Made by a program: the position numbers and the translations under genes. The notes beneath the pieces are model-generated. The model searched no databases, was not told where the DNA came from, and saw nothing but the letters and a program-made list of their open reading frames with translations. Shown in pieces: positions 49,197 to 58,127 of a DNA stretch of 64,000 nucleotides. Within the stretch, counting starts at the first letter, position 1, and each line of letters begins with the position of its first letter. This DNA is from Cryptosporangium phraense (lineage in GTDB: Bacteria > Actinomycetota > Actinomycetes > Mycobacteriales > Cryptosporangiaceae). The DNA lies in the NCBI RefSeq assembly GCF_006912135.1, contig NZ_VIRS01000029.1, positions 1 to 64,000 of the forward strand, in the 5' to 3' direction.

Positions 49197-50143
49197 CGCA
49201 GCGGACCGACGACGATCCGGCCGACCGGCCGGCCGCCGCCCAGCACCGGCACCGACGCCAGGTCACCGGCGCCCGAAGTGTCGACGCCGAGGGCGGCCAG
49301 CGCGGCCACGGCCAGCATCGTGGTGGCCCGGGGCGACCCGTCGGCCACCTTCATCGCGACGGCCCGGCCGTCGGCGGCCGCGGCCATCAGCACGCCCTCG
49401 GCCCCGCCCTTGGCGACGACGCCCGGCACGCGCCGCATGAGCTCGGTGTTCTGGTGCCCGGTGCCGCCGACGAAGAACGGCTCGGCGCGCATCGCGTCGG
49501 CCACCGCCCGGGACGGCGACCCCGGCTCGGAGGTCACCAGGTTCGAGGCGGCCCGGGCCAGCCCGTAGACGGTCGTCCCGAACAGCGGGGCTCCGCACCC
49601 GTCGGTGGTCACGTGGGTCACCCCGCCGCCGGTGGCGGCCTCGATCGCGTCGCGGACCGCGCGCTGGACCGGGTGCTCGAACGTCAGGTAGTCGTCGGTC
49701 GACCAGCCGTTGTGGACGCAGGCCGCGAGCATCGCCGCGTGCTTGCCCGAGCAATTCATCCGGATCGGCGAGCGGCTCTCGCCGGCCCGGATCAGCCGGT
49801 TGCGGGTGTCCTCGTCCTCGGGCCAGTCGGACGGGCACTGGAGCGCGCTCTCGTCCAGACCGGCCTCGGCCAGGATCTGCCGGGCCCGGGCCACGTGCGC
49901 GTCCTCGCCGGTGTGGCTGCCGGCCGCGATCGCGGTTCCCGTCTCGTCCAGAAAAAGACCGGCGGTGCGGCAGGCGACGGCCTGCCACGGCTTCACCGAC
50001 GAGCGAGGGAGGATCGGCGCGTCCGGGTCACCGGCCGAGAACGCGATCCGGCCGGAGGCGTCCAACGCGACGAGCGTGCCGAAATGACGGCTCTCCGGGA
50101 ACCCGTCGCGCTCGACGACGGCCAGCTCAGCGAGCTCCTTCAC
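49193..50143 (-). CDS. Asparaginase II family protein
   Basis: The 316-residue protein belongs to PF06089, distinct from classical asparaginases and related to the Rhizobium etli thermolabile type. Recognisable segments are R-S-S-V-K-P-W-Q-A near 47, S-H-T-G-E near 77, R-M-N-C-S-G-K-H near 129 and T-D-G-C-G-A-P near 178. It hydrolyses an amide, presumably asparagine or an N4-substituted asparagine. GTG 50143 overlaps the permease stop, so it is coupled to an amino-acid importer. Confidence 0.88.
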   Translation of the reverse strand: MKELAELAVVERDGFPESRHFGTLVALDASGRIAFSAGDPDAPILPRSSVKPWQAVACRTAGLFLDETGTAIAAGSHTGEDAHVARARQILAEAGLDESALQCPSDWPEDEDTRNRLIRAGESRSPIRMNCSGKHAAMLAACVHNGWSTDDYLTFEHPVQRAVRDAIEAATGGGVTHVTTDGCGAPLFGTTVYGLARAASNLVTSEPGSPSRAVADAMRAEPFFVGGTGHQNTELMRRVPGVVAKGGAEGVLMAAAADGRAVAMKVADGSPRATTMLAVAALAALGVDTSGAGDLASVPVLGGGRPVGRIVVGPLR

Positions 50144-50967
50144 GGCATCTTCTCCAGGATCGGACCGGCCGCCCGTCGGCGGGTGAAGTTCTGCAGGCGG
50201 TGGGCGAGCCCCGACAGGATCAGGTTGCAGACCAGGTAGACGAGCGTGACGACGAGGTAGGTCTGGACCAGCAGGTGGTTGTAGGCGGCGAGCACCTGGG
50301 CGCGGTAGAGCAGCTCGGTGAACGCGACGATGAACCCCAGCGAGGTGTCCTTCAGCAGACTGACCAGCTGGCTGACCACCGAGGGCGCGACCCGGCGCAG
50401 CGCCTGCGGCAGCACGACCAGCCGCATCGACTGCCACCCGGTCATCCCCAGGCTCAGCGCGGCCTCGTTCTGCCCGCGGGGCATGCTCAGGATGCCGGCC
50501 CGGAAGATCTCCGCGAACGCGGCCGCGTTGGCCACGGTCAGCGGCAGCACCAGCTTCCAGAGCAGCGGCAGGTTGATGCCGTACCGGGGCAGGCCGAACA
50601 GCGTCACGTAGATCAGGAGCAGCACCGGGAGCGTGCGCGCGATCTCGATGTACCCGGTGGCCAGCCAGCGGACCGGGGTCACCCGGGACAGCCGCCCGAT
50701 CGCCAGGATCAGCCCGGCGGCCGCGCCGAGCACCGCGACCAGCGCCGCGGCCTCGAGCGTGCCGCGCAACCCCACCAGCAGGTACTTCCAGATAGGCCAC
50801 TGCCCGAACGGACGCCACTTGGCCGCGTCGAGCTGGCCGTGGTCGCCGAACTGGTGCAGGCCGAGCGCGACGACCGCGACCAGCACCACGACCGTGATGA
50901 TCGAGGCGATCCGGATCCGGCGGCGCCCGCGCGGCCCGGGCTCGTCGAACAGGACGGACGCGCTCAT
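50140..50967 (-). CDS. Polar amino-acid ABC permease, GluD-like
   Basis: The 275-residue permease (PF00528, HisM/GlnP type) has a first helix near 20-40 and the permease core from about 80 to 255. The EAA-like loop is N-E-A-A-L-S-L-G-M-T-G-W-Q near 170. ATG 50967 overlaps the partner permease's stop. It is longer at the N-terminus than its partner, as in the actinobacterial glutamate uptake system GluABCD. Confidence 0.92.
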   Translation of the reverse strand: MSASVLFDEPGPRGRRRIRIASIITVVVLVAVVALGLHQFGDHGQLDAAKWRPFGQWPIWKYLLVGLRGTLEAAALVAVLGAAAGLILAIGRLSRVTPVRWLATGYIEIARTLPVLLLIYVTLFGLPRYGINLPLLWKLVLPLTVANAAAFAEIFRAGILSMPRGQNEAALSLGMTGWQSMRLVVLPQALRRVAPSVVSQLVSLLKDTSLGFIVAFTELLYRAQVLAAYNHLLVQTYLVVTLVYLVCNLILSGLAHRLQNFTRRRAAGPILEKMP

Positions 50968-51608
50968 CGGACGATCCTCACTCGCCGTTCGAGCACTCCG
51001 GTGGAGAGCCCGATCACCAGCGCCAGCGCCATGTAGGCCAGACCGGCCCCGACGAAGATCGGGATCGGCTGGGCGTGCACGAGGTTGACCTTGTTGGCCG
51101 ACGCGGTCAGCTCGACGACGCCCACCGCCGCGGCCAGCGACGTGTTCATCAGCAGCGCGATCATCACGTTGCCGACCGGCTGCACGACCGCGCGCAACGC
51201 CTGGGGCAGGATCACCAGCCGCAGCGACTGGAAGAACGTCAGGCCGATCGCCCGGGCCGCCTCGGCCTGCCCCATCGCGACCGTGTTGATGCCGCTGCGG
51301 ACGGCCTCCGCCACGTAGGCGGCCTCGTAGATGATCAGCACGACCACCGCGGTGGTGGTCAGCGGCATCAGCAGGCCGACGTCGGGCAGCGCGAACACGA
51401 ACAGGACCAGCAGCGCGAGCGCCGGCACGTTGAGGAAGAACTGCACGTAGCCGAGCGCGATCGCCCGCAGGATCGGCACCGGGCTGACCCGGGCCGCGGT
51501 CACCAGCACGCCGAGGATCAGCGCGCCGACGCCGGCCACCACGGTCATCCAGACCGTGGTCCACACGCCGTCGAGCAGCGCGGGCAAGTTGTCGAGCAGG
51601 ACGTTCAC
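50964..51608 (-). CDS. Polar amino-acid ABC permease, GluC-like
   Basis: The 214-residue permease has five hydrophobic segments and the EAA loop A-E-A-A-R-A-I-G-L-T-F-F-Q near 135. GTG 51608 follows GGGAG. It pairs with the GluD-like protein and follows the binding-protein gene by 58 bases. Confidence 0.92.
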   Translation of the reverse strand: MNVLLDNLPALLDGVWTTVWMTVVAGVGALILGVLVTAARVSPVPILRAIALGYVQFFLNVPALALLVLFVFALPDVGLLMPLTTTAVVVLIIYEAAYVAEAVRSGINTVAMGQAEAARAIGLTFFQSLRLVILPQALRAVVQPVGNVMIALLMNTSLAAAVGVVELTASANKVNLVHAQPIPIFVGAGLAYMALALVIGLSTGVLERRVRIVR

Positions 51609-51666
51609 GCGCCGCTCTCCCTATCGGAGGCGTCCGCCGGGGCGCGCGCCCCGGCGGACGAGGGGA

Positions 51667-52605
51667 TCAGGAACCCGGGACCGAACCGATGGCCGGCGGG
51701 GTCGGCGGGTCGGACTTCACGACCGTGCCGAGCGTGGCCTTCCAGACGTTCGCCCAGATGCCCTTGTCCTGGATCGACTTCAGCCAGGTGTTCACGAACG
51801 ACTTCATCTGCGCGTCGTCGTGCTTGAGGCCGATGCCGTACGGCTCCTCGGTGAACGGGTTGCCGACCACCGTGATCGCCGGGTTCGCCTTGGCGTCGCT
51901 GGCCAGCAGCGTGATGTCCTGCACGTAGGCGTCGCCGCGGCCCTGGGTCAGCGCCTGGACGGCCTGCGGGTCGGTGCCGAACGAGATCACCTTGGCCGTC
52001 GGCGCCTGCTTCGGCACCTCGGTGACGGCCGGGGTGTTCGCGCCGACGATGACGGTCTTCCCGTCGAGGTCCTTGACGCTCTTGATCGCGGTGTTGCCGG
52101 TCTTCACGGCCACGGCCAGGCCGGACGAGAAGTACGGTCCGGCGAAGTCGACCTGCTTCGCGCGGTCGGTGGTGATCGTGTACGTGTTGAAGACGACGTC
52201 CACCGTGCCGTTGGCGAGCAGCGCCTCACGAGTCTCGGTGGCCGGCGGCACGATCTGGACGCTGGGCTTGCCGAGGATGTAGATCGCCAGCAGCTTGGCC
52301 AGGTCGGCGTCGAAGCCCTCGACGTTGCTGGGGTTGGACGGGTCCTGCTGGGAGAGCAGCGGAGCGTCCAGCGCCTCGGCGACGATCAGCTTGCCGCGCT
52401 TCTTGATCTTCTCCATCGTCGAGCCGGGCAGGATCGCCGCGACGTCGGCCACCGGAGCGTCCGAGTAGAGGTTGCTCGGAGCGGAACTGGCCGCGGGCGG
52501 AACCGCCGACGACGAGGAATCGTCGGAGTCGCCGCCGCAGGCGGTGAGTGCGAGCGCGACCGCAGCGAGCGCTGCGGTGAACAGCGTGGTCCGGCGAGCG
52601 GCCAT
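51667..52605 (-). CDS. Polar amino-acid ABC substrate-binding lipoprotein, GluB-like
   Basis: The 312-residue SBP family 3 protein (PF00497) has signal L-A-L-T-A-C, lipidated C23 and a Ser/Ala/Pro linker to about 50. The ligand-binding body has G-F-D-A-D-L-A-K near 95, R-A-K-Q-V-D-F-A-G-P-Y near 145 and D-L-D-G-K-T-V near 177. The ligand is a polar or acidic amino acid, or a conjugate of one. It lies between ATPase and permease genes in the operon. Confidence 0.93.
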   Translation of the reverse strand: MAARRTTLFTAALAAVALALTACGGDSDDSSSSAVPPAASSAPSNLYSDAPVADVAAILPGSTMEKIKKRGKLIVAEALDAPLLSQQDPSNPSNVEGFDADLAKLLAIYILGKPSVQIVPPATETREALLANGTVDVVFNTYTITTDRAKQVDFAGPYFSSGLAVAVKTGNTAIKSVKDLDGKTVIVGANTPAVTEVPKQAPTAKVISFGTDPQAVQALTQGRGDAYVQDITLLASDAKANPAITVVGNPFTEEPYGIGLKHDDAQMKSFVNTWLKSIQDKGIWANVWKATLGTVVKSDPPTPPAIGSVPGS

Positions 52606-52616
52606 CTGTATCCCTT

Positions 52617-53354
52617 TCAGTGACTGAGGACCTTGGAGAGAAAATCCCGGGCGCGGTCCGAGGACGGCCGGGTGAAGAACGCGTCGGGAGTGTCCTGCTC
52701 GACGATCTGGCCGGCGTCCATGAACACCACACGGTTGGCGGCCCGGCGGGCGAACCCCATCTCGTGGGTGACGACGACCATCGTCATGCCCTCGCGGGCC
52801 AGCTCGGTCATGACGTCGAGGACCTCGTTGACCATCTCGGGGTCGAGCGCGCTGGTCGGCTCGTCGAAGAGCATGACCTTCGGACGCATGGCCAGGGCCC
52901 GGGCGATCGCCGCCCGCTGCTGCTGGCCGCCGGAGAGCTGGGCCGGGTACTTGTCGGCCTGGTCGGCGATGCCGACCCGCTCCAGCAGCTCCAGGCCGTC
53001 CTTGCGGGCCCGGGCCTTCTGGACCTTGGTGACGTGGACGGGGCCGAGCGCGACGTTGTCGAGGATCGTGCGGTGGCCGAACAGGTTGAACGACTGGAAG
53101 ACCATGCCGACCTGCGCGCGCAGCCGGGCCAGGGCCTTGCCCTCGCTGGGCAGCGGGGCGCCGTCGATGCGGATCTCGCCGGAGCTGAGCGACTCGAGCC
53201 GGTTGATCGTCCGGCAGAGCGTCGACTTGCCGGAGCCGGAGGGGCCGACGACCACGACGACCTCGCCGGACTCCACCGTGAGGTCGATGTCACGCAGCAC
53301 GTGCGCCTCGCCGAAGTACTTGTTCGCGCCGAGTACCTCGATCATCGCGGTCAC
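52617..53354 (-). CDS. Polar amino-acid ABC ATP-binding protein, GluA-like
   Basis: The 245-residue ATPase has Walker A G-P-S-G-S-G-K-S near 36, signature L-S-G-G-Q-Q-Q-R near 138 and Walker B V-M-L-F-D-E-P near 160. GTG 53354 was preferred because GGGAGG precedes it by eight bases; GTG 53363 would add three residues but crowds that ribosome site. It is the first gene of the seven-gene minus-strand operon that ends with the ROK kinase. Confidence 0.92.
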   Translation of the reverse strand: MTAMIEVLGANKYFGEAHVLRDIDLTVESGEVVVVVGPSGSGKSTLCRTINRLESLSSGEIRIDGAPLPSEGKALARLRAQVGMVFQSFNLFGHRTILDNVALGPVHVTKVQKARARKDGLELLERVGIADQADKYPAQLSGGQQQRAAIARALAMRPKVMLFDEPTSALDPEMVNEVLDVMTELAREGMTMVVVTHEMGFARRAANRVVFMDAGQIVEQDTPDAFFTRPSSDRARDFLSKVLSH

Positions 53355-53462
53355 GCTGGACACCTCCCGTTCATTTTTGCGATTGCGGTGACACTAAGTC
53401 CAATTATCGAAACAAGTCAACGGACGATCGAACATTTAACATGGACCTGGTACAACGAAGGG
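53355..53462. promoter_or_regulatory. Divergent promoter region of the glutamate-type operon and ROK repressor
   Basis: This roughly 108-base AT-richer gap separates the importer operon from the ROK regulator. Two similar blocks, TTATCGAAACAAGTCAA and GATCGAACATTTAAC, lie in 53404-53440 and could be regulator sites or promoter elements. No clean palindrome is visible. Confidence 0.4.
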
Positions 53463-54626
53463 GTGCAGCCTGACTCGTTCGCCCCGGACTCGCCGGGTGC
53501 CGTCCTGCGTCTGGTGCGCTCCGGACAGGCTTCCTCCCGTTCGGATATCGCCCGTATTACCCACGTTTCGGCGTCTACCGCGGCCACCCGGGTCGAAGCC
53601 CTGATCGATATCGGGTTGTTGCACGAGACCGGGGCCGGCCGCTCCCGGGGCGGCCGGCGTCCGCGCCGGCTCGAACTCCGCACCGACGCCGGGGTCGTGG
53701 CCGCCGCCGACCTGGGCGCGAACCACGCCACGCTGGCGCTGTTCGACTTCGGTGGCGCGCTGCTGGAAGAGCGCAGCCTGCCGATGGACATCGCCGACGG
53801 CCCGGAGCGGGTGCTGGGCTGGGTCGTCGAGCAGGTCCGCGCGCTGCGCACCGCGTCGGACGCCCCGCTGGCCGGGCTGACCGTCGGGGTGCCCGGGCCG
53901 GTCGACTTCCGGGCCGGCCGGGTCGTCTCACCCTCCCGGATGCCCGGCTGGAACGGTGCCGACGTGCCCGCGCTGACGAAGGCGCTGGTCGACGTGCCGG
54001 TGCTGGTGGAGAACGACGCGAACCTGATGGCGCTGGGGGAGTTCTCGGCCGCTCCCGACGGATGCGAGCACCTGGTCTTCCTGAAGGCCGGCTCGGGCAT
54101 CGGCTGCGGCGTGATCGCGTCCGGCGCGCTGCACCGCGGGGCCCGGGGCGCGGCCGGCGACATCTCGCACGCGCCGGTCTCCGATCAGCAGGACGTGCCG
54201 TGCTCCTGCGGCCGGAACGGCTGTCTGGACGCCGTGGCCAGCGGTGCCGCGCTGGCCCGCAAACTCGCCGAAGCCGGCTTCGACGTCCAGGGGACGGCCG
54301 GGGTGGTGGAGATCGCGAAGAACGCCGAGCCGGTGTCGGCCCGGATGTTCCGCGACGCCGGCCGGGCCACCGCGGACGTGCTGGCCACGATCGTCAACTT
54401 CTTCAACCCGGACACGCTGGTGCTGGGTGGGCAGCTCAGCCAGGCCGAGCCGTACGTGGCGAGCATCCGGTCGACGCTGTACGAGCGGTGCCTGCCGATG
54501 GCCGTCGAGAAGCTGACGATCACGCCCAGCCGGGCGGGGCGCCGTACGGGCGTGATCGGTGGGGGGCAGTTGATGCTGGAGCATCTGTTCGACCCGAACC
54601 GGGTCAACGCGCTGGCCCAGGCGTAG
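53463..54626 (+). CDS. ROK-family transcriptional repressor (NagC/XylR type)
   Basis: The 387-residue protein has an N-terminal winged helix (about 10-70: A-V-L-R-L-V-R-S-G-Q-A-S-S-R-S-D-I-A-R, then S-A-S-T-A-A-T-R-V-E-A-L) fused to a ROK sugar-binding domain with C-S-C-G-R-N-G-C-L-D near 245. The GTG at 53463 is the only start that gives a normal N-terminus; an upstream ATG at 53441 is out of frame. It faces the amino-acid importer operon, implying that a sugar ligand induces an operon with an amino-acid transporter. Confidence 0.88.
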   Translation: MQPDSFAPDSPGAVLRLVRSGQASSRSDIARITHVSASTAATRVEALIDIGLLHETGAGRSRGGRRPRRLELRTDAGVVAAADLGANHATLALFDFGGALLEERSLPMDIADGPERVLGWVVEQVRALRTASDAPLAGLTVGVPGPVDFRAGRVVSPSRMPGWNGADVPALTKALVDVPVLVENDANLMALGEFSAAPDGCEHLVFLKAGSGIGCGVIASGALHRGARGAAGDISHAPVSDQQDVPCSCGRNGCLDAVASGAALARKLAEAGFDVQGTAGVVEIAKNAEPVSARMFRDAGRATADVLATIVNFFNPDTLVLGGQLSQAEPYVASIRSTLYERCLPMAVEKLTITPSRAGRRTGVIGGGQLMLEHLFDPNRVNALAQA

Positions 54627-55897
54627 CGGTTCCGGCCCGTTCTCGGCCGCTGAGTGAGGGCCGGGGCTGCGCTGATCGCCTCCCGGCGTTGGTCGCGCCG
54701 TGGGGCTGTCCTGCGAATCAGGTAGGCCGGATCGGCGTCGCGGTGAGAGATGCGGGAGGCCTGGTCGGTCACGATCCGCTCCGGCCGCGTCCGCATTCGG
54801 CCCTGGCCGGGGCACCGAATTCTCCTCCAGCAGCGGAGCTGCGGGGTGCCGGCGGTCAGCCGGACGGCCTTGTCCCGACGAACCACCCGAGCATCCGACC
54901 AGGCCGGTCAGCGACTCACAGGCCCTGGTGCAGGTGGGTCGGCGGCCTCGACCGGCCGGCGAGAGGCCGCGGCGCGCCCGGCGGCAGACCTGGGGCGGGA
55001 GGCGCGTTGGGCCGATTCTGCAGGGCATCGAGCTGCGGGCCTAGGTTCGCGCCCGGCTACCCAGGTGTGTCGCTGGGGCCGGGGGCATCGCGGGAACCAC
55101 TACCGGCCGACTTCCGCCGCGGCCAGCGCCGACCTGGGCGCGCCCGGCCCGGTATGCGCGTCCGGGGGGCGGCGAGGCTGACCGAGGTCAGGGCCGTTCT
55201 GCGGCGGTGGGCAAGCCCCACGAGGCTCCCCGCGTGAACGCATGCCGACGTCGGCTGCACGACCGGAACGCGCCGCTCTACCTCGCCGCCGTCGCCGGCA
55301 GGCCCCGAGCCCGCCCCGAGCCCGCCCCGAGCCCGCCCCGAGCCCGCCCCGGGCCCGCACCGCGACCGGCGGCAACGGGCAGGCGGCCAGGTAGCGGGCG
55401 TCGCTCGAGGAAGGGTTGATCCCGCCTTCGACCGCGTGCCGCTGCTACGGTTCTGCGCCAACCGGCGGCAACGTGGGATACCGGCCATGACCCTGGAACC
55501 GGCTGACCGCATCGGCCACCACGACGCCGTGGCCGCCACGGCGGCCGCCCACCGGCGTTCGAACCCGAACCCCGTGGGCCGGGCCCGGGGCCGGGGCTCC
55601 GTCCGGGACCCGTTGGCTCGGCTGCTCGCGCGGACGGCCTCGATCACGGACCGGAACGGAGATGCGTCTCCGGCCTGGCCGGCGGTGCCCAGCAGCGCCC
55701 ACGGCCGTCCCGCATCGGCCGCCAGATGAAGCATGCTGGCGGGCCCGACCACGGTCGAGCCGACCGGCGCGCCCCGTCACTCCGCAGGCCTGCGCCCGAC
55801 GCCCGAACTCAGCAACGACCCGCGGCCACTCACCCGGCTTCGCCGGCGGCAACGCGGCCATCGGGCGCCGCCCGCCCGCTCGAAGAGCGGCCCGTCG
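54627..55897. other. 1.27-kb stretch with no convincing gene
   Basis: Long open frames exist on both strands but have the Arg/Pro/Ala/Gly-rich look of GC-rich shadows, and none has a recognisable motif. A minus-strand frame around 55700-55860 starts with a protein-like M-A-A-L-P-P-A-K-P-G-E-W-P-R-V-V-A-E-F but soon degenerates, so a decayed gene is possible. A tandem repeat lies at 55307-55361. Confidence 0.5.
55307..55361 (+). repeat. 11-bp tandem repeat
   Basis: GAGCCCGCCCC occurs four times without change from 55307 to 55350, followed by a diverged fifth copy to 55361. It lies in the gene-free stretch. An 11-base unit would change reading frame with each copy, which argues against coding in this segment. 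Confidence 0.9.
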
Positions 55898-56524
55898 CTA
55901 CCGCCCGGCCTCCGTCGGCGTCTCCCCATAGACCAGGCGCAAGATCGCGTCGGTCAACGTATCGAGCACCTCGTCCTCGTCGTACTCGCCCGGATTCGCA
56001 TACACGTCCGCGAACGTGATGACCCGCAAATTCACCGCCATCTTGGCGATCAGCGCCGGGGGCCCCGGCACGGTCCGGCCCGCCCGCGCGTCGCGCTCGA
56101 TGCGGTCGCTGAAGTGCCCGCAGCCCTCGTCGACCAGGCGGTTACGGACGTGCTGCACCTCCGGGCCGGGATCCGGCGTGATGAACGCTTCGCGCAGCCA
56201 GCGACCGTCGATCTTCCAGCGGGCCAGCCCCGCGGCCAGCCCTCGGCGCAGCGCGGCCCGGTCGAGCCCCTCGGCGGCGAGCCACTCGGCCATCTCCAGG
56301 TCGGCCTCGGCGATGCCCTGGTCGACGACCGCGGCCAGCAGCGCCTGCTTGGACTCGAAGTAGAAGTAGAACCCCGAGCGCGCGATGCCGGCCGCACCGG
56401 CCAGCTCGTCGATCGTCACCTGGCTGATCGGCCGGTCGCGGAACACGGCCCGGGCGGCGTCGATCAACGCCTGTTCGCGCTGGTCGCCCTTCGTGGGGGC
56501 ACGGCGGCTCTTCGTGGCTGGCAC
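55898..56524 (-). CDS. TetR-family transcriptional regulator
   Basis: The 208-residue repressor has an N-terminal HTH (about 14-60: A-L-I-D-A-A-R-A-V-F, then I-D-E-L-A-G-A-A-G-I-A-R-S-G-F-Y-F-Y-F) and a helical effector domain. The F-Y-F-Y-F-E-S-K signature resembles the EthR/AcrR-type subgroup. GTG 56524 was chosen for normal length; the open frame continues upstream antisense to the MFS gene. It is divergent from that transporter and probably represses it. Confidence 0.9.
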   Translation of the reverse strand: MPATKSRRAPTKGDQREQALIDAARAVFRDRPISQVTIDELAGAAGIARSGFYFYFESKQALLAAVVDQGIAEADLEMAEWLAAEGLDRAALRRGLAAGLARWKIDGRWLREAFITPDPGPEVQHVRNRLVDEGCGHFSDRIERDARAGRTVPGPPALIAKMAVNLRVITFADVYANPGEYDEDEVLDTLTDAILRLVYGETPTEAGR

Positions 56525-56565
56525 GGACCCCACGTTAACAGCAATCGACGTCACGTCTTTCATTT

Positions 56566-56580
56566 TCGACACAGTGTTGA
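56566..56580. promoter_or_regulatory. Candidate TetR operator between tetR and the MFS gene
   Basis: TCGACACAGTGTTGA is a near-perfect palindrome (TCnACAC-A-GTGTnGA) in the 87-base divergent gap. Its size and place fit a TetR-type operator controlling both genes. Confidence 0.6.
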
Positions 56581-56611
56581 GAATCCTCGGCGCGCCGTCT
56601 ACGTTCGGCTC

Positions 56612-58069
56612 ATGTCCTTTCGAACGCGCCTTGCGTTGCCCGTCGCCTGCTACGTGGTGCTCCTCGTCTCGGCGCTGCAGACCCTCGTCGTTCCGGTGGT
56701 CGCCGACATCCAGGCCGACCTCGGCGTCTCGACCAGCGCGGCCAGCTGGGTGGTGACCGCCAACCTGCTCGCGGCCGCGGTGTTCACCCCGCTGCTCGGC
56801 CGGCTGGGCGACCTCTACGGCCGCCGTCCGGTGATGCTCGGCGTGCTGACGGTCGTCCTGCTCGGCTCGGTGCTCGCCGCGGCCACGTCGAGCCTTCCGC
56901 TGCTGCTGGCCGGCCGGGTGGCCCAGGCGGCCAGCTTCGGCCTGTTCCCGCTGTCGATCGGCATGCTCCGCGAGGAGCTGCCGCCGCGGCGACTGACCGG
57001 TGCGATGGCCCTGGTCAGCGGCATGCTCTCGGTCGGCGCCGGGTTCGGCCTGGTGGTGACCGGCGTGCTGATGCGCCACGGCGGCGATTACCACGAGCTG
57101 TTCTGGCTGGCCGCCGCGCTCACCGCCGTCGGCCTGGCCGGCGTCTGGCTGCTGCCCCGGCGCGCGGGCGTGGCCACCGGCCGGCTCGACTGGGCCGGTG
57201 CGGCTCTGCTCGGCCTCGGCCTCGTGCTGCTGATCCTCCCGATGGAGGAGGGCAACGGCTGGGGCTGGGGCTCGGTCCGGGTGCTCGGCTGCCTGGCCGC
57301 CGCCGCCGTCGTCCTCGCGGTGTTCGTGCTGTTCGAGCGACGGATCGCGCACCCGCTGGTCAGCGCCCGGATGCTCAGCCACCGGCCGATCGTGGTGGCC
57401 AACCTCGTCGGCCTGTTCCTCGGCTTCTCGATGTTCGCGGTGTTCCTGGCCGTGTCCGCGCTGGTGCAGACCCCGCGCGGGATCGCCGGCTACGGCTTCG
57501 GCGCCTCGGTGCTCGCGGCGAGCCTCGTCTACCTGCTGCCCGGTACGGCCAGCGGGGTCATCTCGGCGCCGCTCGGCGGCCGGCTCGTCGCCCGCTTCGG
57601 CGCGAAGACGACGCTGATCGTCGCGGCCGTGCTGGCCGGCGTCGGCTTCGCGCTGCTGGCCGTGCTGCACTCGGCCACCTGGCAGGTGATCGTCGGGGCG
57701 CTGATCGTCAACAGCGCGGTCACGTTCGGGTACGCAGCCCTGCCCGCGCTGCTCATCGCCAACGTCGAGCCGGCCGAGACCGGCATCGCCAACAGCGTCA
57801 ACTCGATCGCCCGCTCGGTCGGCATGTCGCTGGGCACCGCGTTCGTCGTCACGATGACGACCCGCAACCCCATCCCCGGCCCGGTCCCGCTGCCCCGTGA
57901 GGCGCAGTTCGTCGCGACGTTCGTCGTCGGGGCGGTGCTGGCGGCGGCGGCCGCCGTGCTGGTCGCCTGGGCCCTGCCCCGGGTTCGCGAGGTCGCGCTC
58001 AGCCCGCGCGAGGCCGAGGCCGACGAGGTGCTCGGAGCGGCCGGCCTGCCAATCCCGGCCCCGCGGTAG
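56612..58069 (+). CDS. MFS drug/metabolite efflux transporter, DHA2-like
   Basis: The 485-residue membrane protein has fourteen or so hydrophobic segments. The MFS motif A, G-R-L-G-D-L-Y-G-R-R, lies near 65-74, and an antiporter-type motif C-like G-x-x-x-G-P/V run is seen near 150 (G-A-G-F-G-L-V-V-T-G). This matches the 14-helix proton antiporters that export drugs and toxic metabolites. ATG 56612 gives a clean first helix. Divergent TetR suggests inducible efflux. Confidence 0.9.
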   Translation: MSFRTRLALPVACYVVLLVSALQTLVVPVVADIQADLGVSTSAASWVVTANLLAAAVFTPLLGRLGDLYGRRPVMLGVLTVVLLGSVLAAATSSLPLLLAGRVAQAASFGLFPLSIGMLREELPPRRLTGAMALVSGMLSVGAGFGLVVTGVLMRHGGDYHELFWLAAALTAVGLAGVWLLPRRAGVATGRLDWAGAALLGLGLVLLILPMEEGNGWGWGSVRVLGCLAAAAVVLAVFVLFERRIAHPLVSARMLSHRPIVVANLVGLFLGFSMFAVFLAVSALVQTPRGIAGYGFGASVLAASLVYLLPGTASGVISAPLGGRLVARFGAKTTLIVAAVLAGVGFALLAVLHSATWQVIVGALIVNSAVTFGYAALPALLIANVEPAETGIANSVNSIARSVGMSLGTAFVVTMTTRNPIPGPVPLPREAQFVATFVVGAVLAAAAAVLVAWALPRVREVALSPREAEADEVLGAAGLPIPAPR

Positions 58070-58127
58070 GCACATCGCGAGATGGCATCTTGACTTCCGG
58101 GACGAGCCGGGTCGAGGATCCTGGTCC

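Noticed and set aside
55307-55361. CRISPR array
   Set aside because: Direct contiguous 11-bp units with no spacers; a minisatellite.
55057-55752. 231-codon minus-strand frame in the empty stretch
   Set aside because: Includes the 11-bp repeat and long Arg/Gly/Ala/Pro tracts; no motif recognised.
55733-56611. N-terminal extension of the MFS frame through the tetR gene
   Set aside because: Antisense to the TetR helix-turn-helix; the ATG at 56612 begins the first membrane helix.
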